Below, one piece after another: positions 1 to 11,869 of a stretch of DNA of 64,000 bases. The translations under genes were made by a program, and so were the position numbers. The stretch lies in assembly GCA_965153455.1 (NCBI GenBank), contig OZ234500.1, positions 3,720,001 through 3,784,000 on the forward strand, in the 5' to 3' direction. Within the stretch, counting starts at the first letter, position 1; every line of letters begins with the position of its first letter. The DNA comes from Sphagnum compactum. Its lineage: Eukaryota > Bryophyta > Sphagnopsida > Sphagnales. The notes beneath the pieces were generated by a model. The model was given only the letters and a program-made list of their open reading frames with translations. It was not told the origin of the DNA and searched no databases.

Positions 1-221
1 CCATTCATTTCATCCCTCCCCTCTGTCTCTTTCATACTTTTTCCATCACCCTTATCCAGAGACCTGTTACCACAAATTATACCTTTACTGTGGCACATGT
101 GGGTCTTACTTCTAAGGCCTCAATACAAGTGCAAGCAGTCACCCTAAATGAGTATTTTGAAGGCTCATGTATACGAAGATTAGTCAATGTATCTATTGAC
201 AAAGTGTTTTGCAACTTGTAG

Positions 222-910
222 GTGATCACATCCTCTGTGCCCATCAAACCCCAAGATTTTGCTACTGTGAAGAGCACAAACTACTTGCCAAATGCTTTGG
301 TTCTGCAGGAGGCAGAGGAAAGGGGTGCCTTTGCAGGCATTTGGCTGGATGACAAAGGTTTCATAGCTGAAGGTCAAAATATGAATGTGGCATTTGTGAA
401 AGATGGAAACTTGCTGGTCCCCACCTTTGACAAAATATTGTCTGGATGCACTGCTCTGCGGATGCTAGAGCTTGTACCCCAGCTAATTGCAGCGGGTGCA
501 CTGCCAGGTTTGAATGATGTCAAAACAAAGGTCATCAGTTTGGAAGAAGCAAAGGGTGCTACAGAAATGATGCTGATAGGAAGTGGGGTGATCATCACGC
601 CTGTTGTGATGTGGGATGATGAACCCATAGGGAATGGTAATCTCCACGTCTCCCTCCCCCATCTCCCCTTCCAACAAATTGATCTAATTTCTTCATGTTA
701 AGATTCAAACTGGAGCTACACTGACAGGTGAACATCATCCATGATATGGTTTCTTGAAAACGATTCATTGCATCTGACAGAATCTTTTGTGGTAAATCTG
801 CAGGCAAACCAGGTCCTATCACATTAGCACTACGAAAGTGGCTTAGACATGACATGATGGAAGGCCCAGCTGCCATACGAACAAAGATCCAGCCTAAAAT
901 TTCCAGTTAA
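222..910 (+). CDS. Class IV aminotransferase (D-amino-acid aminotransferase / aminodeoxychorismate lyase-like), 3' part
   Basis: Two terminal exons are visible: 222..636 and 804..910, joined in phase 1 (G|GC, Gly) across a GT-AG intron of 167 bp. The product ends at TAA 908-910. The translation carries the fold-type IV PLP signature: FATVKSTNYLPNAL, then GFIAEGQNMNVAFV, then PTFDKILSGCTALR, EATEMMLIGSG-like EMMLIGSG, and PVVMWDDEPIGNGKPGPIT near the end. These match plant plastid/cytosolic enzymes that act on D-amino acids or release p-aminobenzoate from aminodeoxychorismate; the two activities cannot be separated from sequence alone. An AG acceptor lies at 220-221, so 222 is an exon start and not a translation start. 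The N-terminal half, with the catalytic lysine, is left of the window. No frame damage is seen, so the gene is probably intact. Confidence 0.85.
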
Positions 911-2493
911 TAGATAGACGACGTACATGGCACCTTTCCAAGGATGAATGAGCATTAAACAAAAATTGTCATATGCATTATCTCAAATGATTAGGTGTGA
1001 GTTTACTTTCTTTCTTAATAATAGTTCCCTCGTTTTTCTCTATCGCGCCAACATGGATATCAAAAGACAAATTAACATGTGTTTTTTCATATTCATGACA
1101 TTTATGTTAATTCAAATTAAAATTGATGTAAAAACCCGGAGAAAATTTCGTAGTGAAGTTTTGTTTTGTTTTGTTGTTTTTGTTTTGGGCACACAACAGC
1201 AGACCGTAGTTTTCGGTCTCTTATTAGCCCGAATTCGCCACTGTACCTTCCGAATTCCGAATCCGGAAGCTACAGTCAATGATCTCGGAAGGTACAGTTT
1301 CCCTTTTTTTTCTTTTAATCTTCTTTATCTGCTCCTCTTTTTGCTCCTGCTGTCGTTCATTCCACAGTTTAGCGGCGCCTCGATAGCGTCTACTGTTTAG
1401 ACCCATAAATTCATCTTGGTAGGTCTACTCATGATGAGTGGATGAATGAAGATATGGACGGAGATCAAATTTCATCTTATCTCTATTCATGATGGGTGGA
1501 TGGATGGAAATATGGATGGACTCTACAAGTCAACAATCACCCTAGTACCTTTACGATTCTAGCATCTTCATGGCAATTATTTATTTATTTATTTATATTT
1601 TTTCAATCTAAGTTAAAAAAAGAATGTTCTAAATTTTTTGCTATAATTGAGGTGGGAAATAAAATTCACAAATAGGTACAAATAGGAATGAAGGATTTTC
1701 AATGTTTCATGTAGCTAATTTTGAAAACAAATGACATTTTTAAAAATAATTTAATTGCTCTTGGAATGGTAAAGGTACTACTATATATCTTTATTTTTCA
1801 AAATTAAAAAATTTGATTCTAGTTGTTGGAGATGGATGGCTAGATTGGTGGCTCAGGTGGATGGGCAATGGATGGTTGAAGGTCAATATTCTTTGTATAA
1901 AAAGTTAGAATTATAGTCCCTTTGTAAGGACAATCATGCATAACATACATTGCATTCATACTTTGGCCACAATTGAAGGTCTTCAAACCTTGAAATCTTA
2001 GGGGATAAAGGCCTCAAAATAAAACCTCCTCTTATACATAAAGACCTTACAAAAACTTTCCCATGTATTTGGAGGTTACATTACAAAGGGATTTCCACCT
2101 CCTTCATTAAAAGAAGACATTTTTTGATTTCTAAATGGGCAAATTTGTTGTGGAAAGTTCCTATGTGTTAAAAAAAATTATATTGAAATTTTTCCTCCTC
2201 TTTATATTCAAAAAGTTAATCCTTTTAATAACTAATTTCATATAAAATTATAAGACAAAAAATGAACCAATGAATGTAGAAAAAAAAGACAAAAAAATAG
2301 ATACAAAATTTCATCATTTTTATCAAATGTAAAATTAGAATGGAAAAAAAAAATGCCTTTCAAAAAATCTAACTTCATTATTTAAATAAACAATGTTTGT
2401 GAAATCAATGTTAATCAAATTGAAGTAAACAACATCAAAATCTTCAAGCTTCTCAATGAATCATGGTAAGTTATATTTCTCATCAAAAGTTTT
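911..2493. other. Intergenic, AT-rich, no gene seen
   Basis: Open frames here are short and lack recognisable domains. The only ordered structure is the inverted repeat at 1240-1298 and imperfect GATGGATGGATG-type repeats at about 1430-1530. The rest is homopolymer-rich AT sequence. Confidence 0.6.
1240..1298. repeat. Perfect 14-bp inverted repeat (hairpin)
   Basis: Arms 1240..1253 (ACTGTACCTTCCGA) and 1285..1298 are exact reverse complements, separated by 31 nt that contain a further short palindrome around TTCCGAATCCGGAA. Each arm holds a GTAC core. It lies about 330 bp downstream of the aminotransferase stop, so it could be a terminator-side structure, a MITE remnant or a transcription factor site pair. 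Confidence 0.7.
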
Positions 2494-2907
2494 CCAATGA
2501 TATGTGACATGCCACCTACACGCAAGTAAATCAAAGCGACTTTTGACTTTTAGTGGTCAAAAGTCAAATTGGCAATTTGACTCCCGACCCTTCTTTTGGC
2601 CATAACTTGTGTTTTAAGTACCCAAATGGGTTATGTAAGCCCACTTTAAACTTTTACATTCCACGAGCTTTGCAATGATACAAAGAAACTCTTCGATCTA
2701 ATGAGTTTTGACCCCTGCAATCGTTCTTTAAATATTCGGGAGTCTATTGGGACTCCAATTCCCAAAGTGGGAGTTCACTTGGGGTGTGGGGCTTCATTCC
2801 TTCACACTTTCCTACACTCCCGAGAGCATGAAATGTGATGTTTCACTCTTGGTCCTCACCTTCGCAAATCCTTATCTTGGTCGCAAGCCCAAGGCTAAGG
2901 TTACGAC
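2494..2907 (+). repeat. Dispersed direct repeat, copy 1 (~415 bp)
   Basis: This stretch aligns along its length with 3887..4304 in the same orientation. Shared blocks include GATATGTGACA, CTTTTGACTTTTAGTGGT, GGCCATAACTTGTGTT, TGGGACTCCAA followed by CCCAAAGT, and AAGGCTAAGGT. The copies are clearly diverged, with many substitutions but almost equal length. There is no coding signal, so it is a fragment of an unidentified repeat family, possibly an LTR or a non-autonomous element. Confidence 0.75.
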
Positions 2908-2983
2908 ATTTTGCATCTTCAAACCCTATTCCACCTCCCCCACCTCTAATTGTAATTGGGATGCCCAAGGCTAGGGTTGCGAC

Positions 2984-3540
2984 ACAATGTATTACTCACA
3001 CCATGTGTTAGTAACATAGTGGTGCATTTTTGTTAAATTAATTAATTTTTTTATTTTACCCATACACTTTGAAATGTGGCAACCTCTTATCCATTTATTT
3101 TGAAAAACATCATGTTCTTTCTATGTTTAAATAAACTATAAAAATTTAAGTGTGTTAACGGGTATTTAGTGTATCAATAGATCATTAATGTATCAACAAA
3201 TCTTTAGTATATTTATAACACATGTTAATAATAGTTAGTTATAATATAAAAATTGAAGGTAAATGTGTACTAGGTGTCAAATTTTCATATGTAAGTTTAT
3301 TTTTCAAGTGTGAAAATACGTTTATAATACGTTCAATGTATTGCTCACACCAAGTCTTACTAATTAACAACATAGTGGTGCATTTCGATTGAATTAATTA
3401 TTTTTTATTTTACCCATACACTTTTAAACATGGCAACCTCTTCCCCTTTATTTTGAAAAAATTCCCACTCTTTTTATGTTTAGACAGGTTGGAAATTTTT
3501 TAATGTATTAAAAGGTCTTTAGTGTATCAATAGATCAAAG
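2984..3540 (+). repeat. Satellite-like ~349-bp repeat, two direct copies
   Basis: CAATGTATT..CTCACACC occurs at 2985 and 3334 (period 349), followed in each copy by ACATAGTGGTGCATTT, TTTATTTTACCCATACACTTT, GGCAACCTCTT and related blocks. The reverse complement of this unit is found three more times at 7396-8290, for example as GAACAATACATTGAATGTAT. AT-rich, non-coding. Confidence 0.75.
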
Positions 3541-3886
3541 ATGGGGATTAGAACGAATGACAAGCGAGTCAATTATTCACACAAACCTATATAAACCAAA
3601 CAAGTTGATTAGTGCGTAGTTGCAACATTTTTGGTGCACAAACGAGCCACATGCATACACGGATTCACAAGATTCATCACGGCCCAAACTTGGGGGAAAC
3701 CATCACCTTCCCCCTTATAGTATTTTATGTGCCTAGCCACCGGTTTGCACCCAAATGTCATTTTGTTTTAAGAATCCAAAATTCTCGAAATTGAGATTTT
3801 TGGAACATTGGAGGCCCATAATTTCTTGTGTAAACCTTTGATTAAAGTGAAGTCTAAAGCAAAGTTATAGCCCTTGTCGAGATCTT

Positions 3887-4304
3887 TCTAATGATATGTG
3901 ACACACCACCTACATGCATGTAATTCAGGGCGATTTTTGACTTTTAGTGGTTGGGAGTCAAATTGGCATTTTGATTTTCATCCTTTCTTTCGGCCATAAC
4001 TTGTGTTATAAGTACTCAAATGAGTCATGCGATCACATTTTAGACATCTGCGTTTCAAGAGTTTCCCAATGGTATAATGAGTTATTCAATCCAATGAATT
4101 TTGACCTCTAAAATTATTCTTTGAAAATTTGAGAATACATCGGGACTCCAACTCCCAAAGTGAGAGTCCACTTGGGAGTGTGTGGGCTCATTCCTTCACA
4201 CTCTCCTACACTCCCGGTAGTGTGAATGTGATTCCCAGGCTACATTCTTGGCCCGCACCTTTCCAAGCCCTTGCGTTAGTTACGAACCAAGGCTAAGGTC
4301 ATGA
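3887..4304 (+). repeat. Dispersed direct repeat, copy 2 (~415 bp)
   Basis: Diverged copy of 2494..2907 in the same orientation, about 1.4 kb downstream; the satellite-like unit at 2984-3540 lies between the two. The arrangement (repeat, spacer, repeat) resembles a degraded pair of LTRs, but no primer-binding site or TG..CA ends could be made out. Confidence 0.75.
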
Positions 4305-5736
4305 TAGTGCAAATCAATAAAGCTTGAGTTTGAAAGTTGTGACTTTTATCTTGTTCGTCGCTTGAGCCTTGAACTTTGGAGTTTGTAACCTAAACATCCA
4401 GATTCTAGAGGCTTCAACATTGCACTACAAAGTTCGATTGCCTACCATGATCTATTTGTTGCTCTAGGGCTTGACTTTTGAATCTCATCATTATCGACAA
4501 CTACCCTTCACAAATAAATTTTCATTTGAATAAAATCACAAAAACACTTGCAAAAACATTCAATGAACATAAAGCTTAAACTTCATGTTGCACAAGTTTC
4601 AACTTGGAATTGAACCACAATATACCTAGATTCTTTATCCCCCAATGTTCATTATTATACCTTGCTATCAAACACATACTGTAGAAACCTTGATTGCACA
4701 TTGCACATACAAAAACTTTGAATGCACATATAGAAATGCCAAGAAAATAGATCCAATACAAATGAAACTATATGAGAAAGATCAGCTATTTTTGGCAAAC
4801 TTGCACATCCAACCATTGAAGTTTGGCGAATCCAACAATGCCCAATATCATAATGGAGGTGATCTCCAATGAAAACAAAGTGTTATCAATGAAACCTTAA
4901 AATTCTTTTGTCAGCTGATGGCGATGCAACATTTTGCTTTCTATGCTTTTAGCAAGTGCTACTTTTTTCAGAGGTGACAGTAGGCGATGAGGGTTTTTTC
5001 TTCAATGACAATCTGGCTCCCACATGTAGTGAAAAGGGGATTTTTAGCGATTTAAAATAATAATAATAATAATAAATTTAATTCCATTTCACAGACCTAT
5101 TTTGGTCGTTGCAATCTGGCGACAAAATCGGCAGAAAAAAAACCTTGCCTCCATCCCCTGGGCCTTATGCCGTGTTGTAAGTATCTCTAATCCCTCAAGC
5201 CTCGTGCTGTGTTGTCTTTCTAACTTTTAGTTTAACCCAAGTGGGTGTTTCAGCCCACATCAGGATTATACTGTGCTCAGGTTTGTGCGGGAACTCAGGC
5301 TATGGTCATGAACTTGCCATGCATTCAAACGATGGAACTGGCTTTCGGTGTGCCTATTCAAGCACTTTTTTCAGGCCTTTTCCTCTGTGATCACTTTTTA
5401 GTAGACTTTAGTGGTGTCAATTCAAGTTGCAACATGAATCAGAGGTGGAGAACACACTTGAAATGGGCTTGAAATGTGAATCAACATTTGGGACAATTGG
5501 TTACCTACATGTTGGAACATGCCCTGGTAGAAACCAATACCACCCAACCGAATGACAACTCACCCTACTAGCCTACCATGTGCCTAGGTCCGAGGAGACC
5601 TACTGGGCCTATTCCATAAGACAAAACCCTCTGTAGTAGACCTGCCTTTCCCATACAAATTCTAGTAGTTCTTGGTAGATGGTGTGTAGCTATAATAGGT
5701 TAAGATTTTTTTATTCCATTTTGAAGGATGGCCATC

Positions 5737-5912
5737 CATTGAAAGTAATATTATTTAATTGTGGAAATGCCATCTCAACCTTTGCTTTTATTAGATACAC
5801 AAGAAATCATAATGGACGGTGCATGTTAAAAGTAATATTACTTAATTGTGGAAATGGCATTCTCTGCCTTTTCTTTTTATTGGATACACAAGAAATCATA
5901 AATGAAAGGTGC
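5737..5912 (+). repeat. Tandem duplication, 87-bp unit x2
   Basis: AAAGTAATATTA followed by TTAATTGTGGAAATG and later ACACAAGAAATCATAA occurs at 5742 and again at 5829. The two units differ by substitutions only over most of their length. Confidence 0.8.
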
Positions 5913-6876
5913 CCGAAGCGCATGCCTTCACTGTCATAACCCACCGTCCAAAGCCTTGAAGAAAATTTTGTTCAATTGGAAAAAAAATCTAAGCAAATTG
6001 ATTCCACTTGTTGTATTAAGGTTAGCTCAACATTTACACTTTGGACTATGTAGGTAGCACTCATATATTGAGGGGGTTAGTAGGTGCAAAGTTAAAGAGG
6101 CTGTTACTTAAGACTAGTAGCCTAATGGTAATCCTTCTCTCCAGAACCAAAGTCAGTTAGTAATGGTACTATGTACATACGGATTATGTGACCCAACACG
6201 GATGAATGCACCATCCAGTGGAAACCCATTATGACTAGGTTGTGGATGAACAACTTTGTTACCAAGGTTCCCCCTACTTCCCCCCACACTACCTAGGTAA
6301 CTAGGTTACTACCTATGTATATGGTAAGTATCATAAGTAAGTTGGTCACTAATGTAAGTGGTTACTATGTAGGTAGGTAAGGTAATTGGTGGCCACTAGG
6401 CAGGTAGATGGTTCTAAGTATGTAGCTAATCACCATGGTTAATCACTATGGGACAAGAATACAATGAAAAAGTGTTTCTTGTCCACACATACCATCCATT
6501 GTGCATGGTGTGCTGATGGGTGCAAGTTCATTCTGGCCCCATTGAGGGTGGGTCCTGTCTTGGATACACTTCACTCACTCTTCTAAAAGGTCTACAAAAC
6601 CTTGGAAACCCCTTGTGTGGAGTAACAAAAAGGTTGATGGATAGGGAAGAAACCCAGGTATTTAGTATTTTGTAATACAACACTGGTAATAAGTTATAAC
6701 CTTTTGATGTGGACCTGAGATAATAGAAAAATCCGTAAAGTCACCCTGTCTTCACCCTGTCTTTGGGCCTCCTTTCACCCCCTAACCCTTCTTTTAGTGG
6801 TATTTGTAAAGTAAGAAAATTTTATTAAATCTCAGTATGAAATGCTGAAACTTGGTACGAAATGCTGAATCTTAGC

Positions 6877-6957
6877 ATTTAATGCACAAGGTTCGAGAGG
6901 AATTATAGTAGCTGTACAGGTAGGAGCAGTGAAAATCTATGTAGCACCAGTGGAGCC
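6877..6957 (+). repeat. Short dispersed repeat with box-B-like motif, copy 1
   Basis: Shares ATTTAATGC.CAAGGTTCGAG, then AGCAGTGAAAAT and a TAGCA.CAGTGGAG block, with 48878..48960 in the same orientation. The GGTTCGAG core resembles an RNA polymerase III box B, so a SINE-like origin is possible. No A box was identified. Confidence 0.5.
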
Positions 6958-7395
6958 CCAACATAAAATGATCGCCAAGTTTTGATGGCAGGTGCCTACA
7001 TTAGGACCTTTTTGAAGTCAAGGGCATCCTGCCCAAAAGTGAAAATGTGTGCATGTGAGTGAAAACAGGGTAATTATTAGTAAATTATTTTCTACCAAGC
7101 AGTAAATATTTCAAGGAGTACTGGTAAAATAAAATAAAATTGTTGTGTATCGAAATGGTAATGTACCAATGCATCATATTCCATCATGTATTATGTCATC
7201 ATGTTATATCATCAACATAAATCCTATGGTACATATGTATTGTGTAAGGAAGGGTGAGGAAAATTTCAAAATGACTACATGCATAAAAAACTTTATAGAT
7301 GAACATCTAAATGTTTGTTTATTATATTATAATTGTTAATGTATCAAAAAAATTAGTACATTAAATTTTGAAAATACATGGATAAAATATTATCA

Positions 7396-8290
7396 TATTT
7401 TCAAGTTTATGGGTAAAGTAAAGTATTTGTTAATTTAGTACCAAACCTTCCAATTCATTGTTGACACGTGTGAACAATACATTGAATGTATTACTAATAT
7501 ATCACACTTGAAAAATAAATGGTTACATATGAAAACTTGTCACCTAGCATACAATTAACACCACTTTTTTATCATAACTAACAATAATTTACCATATGTT
7601 TTTGATACATCAACGATTTATTAATACATTAAGGATTTTTGAACCCATCTAAACATAAAAATAGATGGACAAGAGGTTAATTACTTTTGACTAATAGATG
7701 GACATTTCCAAGTTTATATGTAAGGTGCAATAATTGTTAATTTAGTAAAAAACCCATAATCTATTATCAAAATGTGATGTGAACAATACATTGAATGTAT
7801 CATAACATATTTTCACACTTGAGAAATAAACCTTACATATGAAAATTTAACACCTAATATACATTTATTCGTTTTTCAATAATAACTAATTACTATTAAT
7901 CATATGTCACTGATACACTAAAACTTTATTGATACATTACTGATGTGTTGATACACTAATTATATTTTAATACATTAAGACTTTTTCAACCCCTCTAAAC
8001 ATAAAAAGAGCGAAATTTTTAAAAAAGAAATGGACAAAAGGTTGCCACCTTTCCAAGTTTATAAATAAGGTAAAACAACTGTTAATTTTGTTAAAAACCA
8101 TTAATCTACTATCAAGATGTGATGTGAACAATACATTGAGTGTATCATAAACATATTTTCATACTTAAGAAATAAACCTTACATATGAAAATTTGACAAC
8201 TAATATACATTTATAATCATTTTTTTATTGTAATTAATTATTATTAACCATATGTCACTTATACATTAAAGATTTATCAATACAAGCCAC
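7396..8290 (-). repeat. Satellite-like ~325-bp repeat, three copies, inverted relative to 2984-3540
   Basis: Units begin at about 7396, 7710 and 8048 with TTCCAAGTTTAT and run through TGTTAATTT, then GAACAATACATTGA.TGTAT, TTACATATGAAAA and CATATG. The reverse complement matches the two units at 2984-3540. Unit spacing (about 314 and 338 bp) and AT-richness suggest a decayed satellite or tandem element. Confidence 0.75.
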
Positions 8291-9059
8291 TCTTACCCTC
8301 AAAATGTTGCGAGCTAAAAAGCGTATCCCAACTCTTTCCTCTTTCATTGTTTTCACTTTTGAATTTGCATTTGAATCTTTCAAGGAATATGGGGGTGCAT
8401 CATGCACATTGCGATTTTTCACAAATTTTTTAGTAGGCTTCTTTGATTTCTTCTTCTTTTATTTTCCAAATTTTTTGTTTAACTCTCCATGTGTGTATGT
8501 TGATTGGAGTCCAAATCAAACTTCTTGAATCCTTGTTTCATTAATAAATCCCAAAGCTAGACTTTTGAGTTGAATTTTAGCTAAAGCGATCTTGTTTTTC
8601 TTTGAAGTCAAACACTTCTGTCACCTGAGCTTTAATGCAAACCCCATGGTTCCATTACAACCACCCAATTTCAAGTTCAAGTTTTTTTCATAGGGTTGAA
8701 TTTTGGTATTTCAATCCTTACTCAAAGTTCAACTTTCTACTTTTCCACCCAAAGTTTTTCCAAGTCTCCATCCGTATCCATTTTTCTAGTCATTGATCCA
8801 TCTCAGGTTAGTACTTGCCATGCAAATGAACCACCTTTTAAAAAACTTAAAAATCTTACAACAAGTTTAAGGTTTTCCAAGATACTTGGGCATCGTGATT
8901 TTCTTGTGCTCCGTTTGTTTTTGGACCAAATGGTTTAGTTTCTCAAATCAAATGTGTCATATGTTCTACCATTGACAGAAAACATAAATTCATGTCTTCC
9001 AAGTTCGATACTTTCCAAAAACATGCTGGTCATCATAAGGTTGTGGTTGCTACTTTTGA

Positions 9060-10975
9060 TTGTGGGAGATTGGTACTACAGTAAGGATGCCACCCAAAAC
9101 AAAATTGAAAGGATTTATCTGGGTAGAAGCAAAGAATATGTATTCAATTGGGTTCAATCTTGGGTTAATGCAAACTCCCAAAAAAATTGATCCAATTTGT
9201 GAATATTTTTCATTTGTTAAGTCGTGGGCAATTGATGACATTGTTTGAATCTCTTAGAGATTTATACTTGCTATTAAATGTCAAAGACAACCCAAGGAAA
9301 CATTGGACTGATAGTAGTGAGTGGAAAATGGTAGAATGCATGCACAAAGTTGTGTTACAAAACATGAAAACTACTGTGCAAGATTTTGCTTCTTTGCTTT
9401 GAATGCAGATGAGGTGATGATTATTGACAATCATTAATGGATAAACATGCATGCTTATGTGATGCAAAATTGGATTCACATTCCAATTTTACTGACCTTG
9501 GAACGAGTCGAGGTGAGTGCCATAGTAAAAAACATGATTGCCATTATCTTGTAAAATATCATGAAGTTCAAAAGTCTAGCTAAATAGCAGCTTGCTTTTC
9601 ACTAGGTTTGTCTTGGGTTTGATGGGGACTCTATGTTTCAAGGTCATCGCATTGGGGTTACTATGCAGGTAAAGGAGAACATCACTCCTTATTTCATTAG
9701 TGTGCACTGCATGGCACCTCAAACTAACTTGGTAATTGTTGCTTTGTCGAAAATGCCTTTTGTGTCTCACATTGAGGTAATGTTACAGTCCTGGTATGCC
9801 TTTTTTGCTCATAGTTTGAAAAAGTATCTTGAATTTGTGAAGCTTGTAGAAACATTTGCTACTATAGGCCAGAAGCTGGTACAAAATGTGAAGACGTGTT
9901 GGATCAACATGTTAAGCCCTCTTAAATGCGTTATGTTTGAGTATAAGTCTTTGATCGTGAAGATGCATCTTGATTCAACCAGGACCAAGGCAACTGAAAA
10001 CAATTTGGTTTTGCTTGGTGACCTTGAGTTTATTCTTGGTTTGCCATGCTTGCTACCCATGTTAGAGGTCATGCACATTCTTATCAAATTTGCATAATGT
10101 CAAGATGTGTTCATTGTTGAATTTGTGGATGTTGTGAAGCTTGTAAAGGTGGAATTGTTCTACTACTCTTATTTTGAGAGTCCTACCTTTAATTCTGTGA
10201 TCAACCATATCAATCAACAACTACCTTTAGACTAGTGGTCTAATTCTGCACATCCACAACATATTATTGGCTTGAACATCGGTGAACAAATATTTGGTGT
10301 ACACACTTGATTTAGTGATGGATTTGCCATCTAGTTCATGAAGAGGATGTAATCACAGTGGCAGCCAAGGTGTAGCAAACATGCATAGAATAGCTCATAC
10401 TTTAATTTTTGAATTGTAATGGCAATTTTTTGTCCATGAGGTAATGAGTGCGATGGGGATGATTTATCCCCAATACTAGTTGAATTTTGAAATGTATGAT
10501 GCAACATTTCCAATTCATTTAGCAATTATCAAGGCTGCATTTTCTATTTTTAAGAAAATCAAAGTTGGAACCTTTGTTCAACTGTTGTTGGACTCACAAC
10601 TACTTGACGAGCAATCTTTTTTTTTCCGATTGACTATGAGTCACAATGCAAAGCTAGTAATGGCTGAGATTTCTAATAAAAACCTTGTTTCTAGATTGTG
10701 GATGAAGATCAGCAGCTCCCCTATTCAGATATGCAAGCTAAGTGAGTATTAAAAGTTGGTTGAAATTGCTATTATTCAAGTGTTGGGTTTTATGGAGGAT
10801 GAAAGGAATTTCAGCAATTTAGCCTTCATGAAAAACTAACTACGGAAACATTTGACAACACATTTGGATGTTTCTATTTGCATGTTGAACCATAATTTTT
10901 TTATCATGTCTCCTTTTTCATATGACGATGCTATTCTAGGTTGGAAAGATCAGAAGGTGAGGTACCAAGAAAATT
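9060..10975 (+). pseudogene. hAT-superfamily transposase remnant (DUF4371 / ZNF862-like)
   Basis: Conserved blocks of a hAT-type transposase appear in order but in shifting frames. Near 9280-9400 is LLNVKDNPRKHW followed by a VQDFASL block. At 9405-9520 is ADEVMIIDNH, a stop, then WIHIPILLTLERVE. At 9633-10097 is SVHCMAPQTNLV, then VKTCWINML and LGLPCLLPMLEVMH. Near 10700-10975 is the C-terminal dimerisation region with IAIIQVLGFMEDERNFS and LTTHLDV. Several frameshifts and stops, and a TRW-like motif read as TCW, show it is dead. The element lacks an identifiable N-terminal BED zinc finger in this stretch, and terminal inverted repeats were not found. The low divergence in the central 154-residue frame suggests a moderately old insertion. 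Confidence 0.85.
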
Positions 10976-11339
10976 AGTAAAGCTTTGCAATTTTTGAACA
11001 ATTTTGTTTAACATAAATCTTAGTGCCTTTTTGTTTTGAGGCATTGGGATTCAACTTGCTAGTTTCAGATTGCAACAAATTCAAAGTGTTTTCAAGTTCA
11101 AATGTTGTTCATCTGAAGCACATTTGTTTTCATTTAATTTTTTTTTAATGTTTGGTTTTTGATGTATCATGTTGTTGCTTGCAAATAAATGTCTTGATTT
11201 TGATTGCTCCATTTTGATTGAAGATGATCAATTTTGATGGAAAGAAAACATGTGGGTTTTGGGGTTAGATGTTTGAAAGTTTTTGTTTCTTGGTTTTTTT
11301 TTTTAATGTATGGAAGGTGCAAACCTTCCTTGTTGCATG

Positions 11340-11380
11340 GGCAAGACCTTCATGGTCGGGGGTTCGATTCCCCTGGGGAA
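11340..11380 (+). other. tRNA-like T-arm with box B consensus
   Basis: GGTTCGATTCC at 11361-11371 is a full box B match and folds as a 4-5 bp stem (GGGG at 11359-11362 with CCCC at 11370-11373) closing a 7-nt TTCGATT loop. No anticodon arm or D-arm of a complete tRNA could be drawn upstream, so this is more likely a tRNA-derived SINE or tRNA fragment than a working tRNA. Confidence 0.45.
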
Positions 11381-11812
11381 GTTTTCCTTTTAATTAAATT
11401 ATGAATATTTTGGCTTAAGCATTAAGGAACCCAAATATATTGCAAATTAGGTGTGTCACCAAACACAAATGGTGTAAACATGCCGATCGCCAAAAATGCC
11501 TAATTTTAAAATCTAATAATCGCCAAAATATATATACTCAAAAACTTGTCGTTGCCAAAAAACCGATAACCTTTAAAAAAACATAACTAGAAAGCAACAA
11601 ACAAATTAAAGGGGATGCCTATAATTGCACCCTGGAAAACCTCTCAATCATAAACTATGCTCTGCTAGCTAAATGGCAGTCGCCTTTCTAGCCTCCACAC
11701 ATTTTTGAAAGAAAACACCATGGATGGAGGACACAAAATTAACATTGGGTCCTTATCCCAGACATACAAAAGTATTGTTTGGTTCTTTCTTGCTTGTTTG
11801 CCCTTGGCCCAA

Positions 11813-11869
11813 CCAAGATGTGTCTGGTCTGACTAGACGATGTGTCTGGTCTGACTAGACACATCTTGG
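11813..11869. repeat. 13-bp inverted repeat containing a 22-bp tandem duplication
   Basis: Arms 11813..11825 (CCAAGATGTGTCT) and 11857..11869 are exact reverse complements. Inside, a 22-bp unit beginning GATGTGTCTGGTCTGACT occurs twice back to back at 11817..11838 and 11839..11860. The flanking sequence (CTTGTTTGC.CTTGGCCCAA) has a diverged relative at about 21040-21180. Confidence 0.8.

Larger units (their letters stand above)
4305..9059. other. Intergenic, no gene; several repeats
   Basis: No supported gene. It contains the 87-bp tandem duplication at 5737-5912, a GTAGGTA-rich segment at about 6290-6440, a dispersed repeat segment at 6877-6957, and the inverted satellite-like array at 7396-8290. 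Open frames at 5245-5472 and 8304-8940 have no recognisable domains. Confidence 0.5.

Noticed and set aside
948-1400. 150-residue plus-strand open frame
   Set aside because: Low-complexity Phe/Leu translation over AT-rich DNA and the inverted repeat; no start context or domain.
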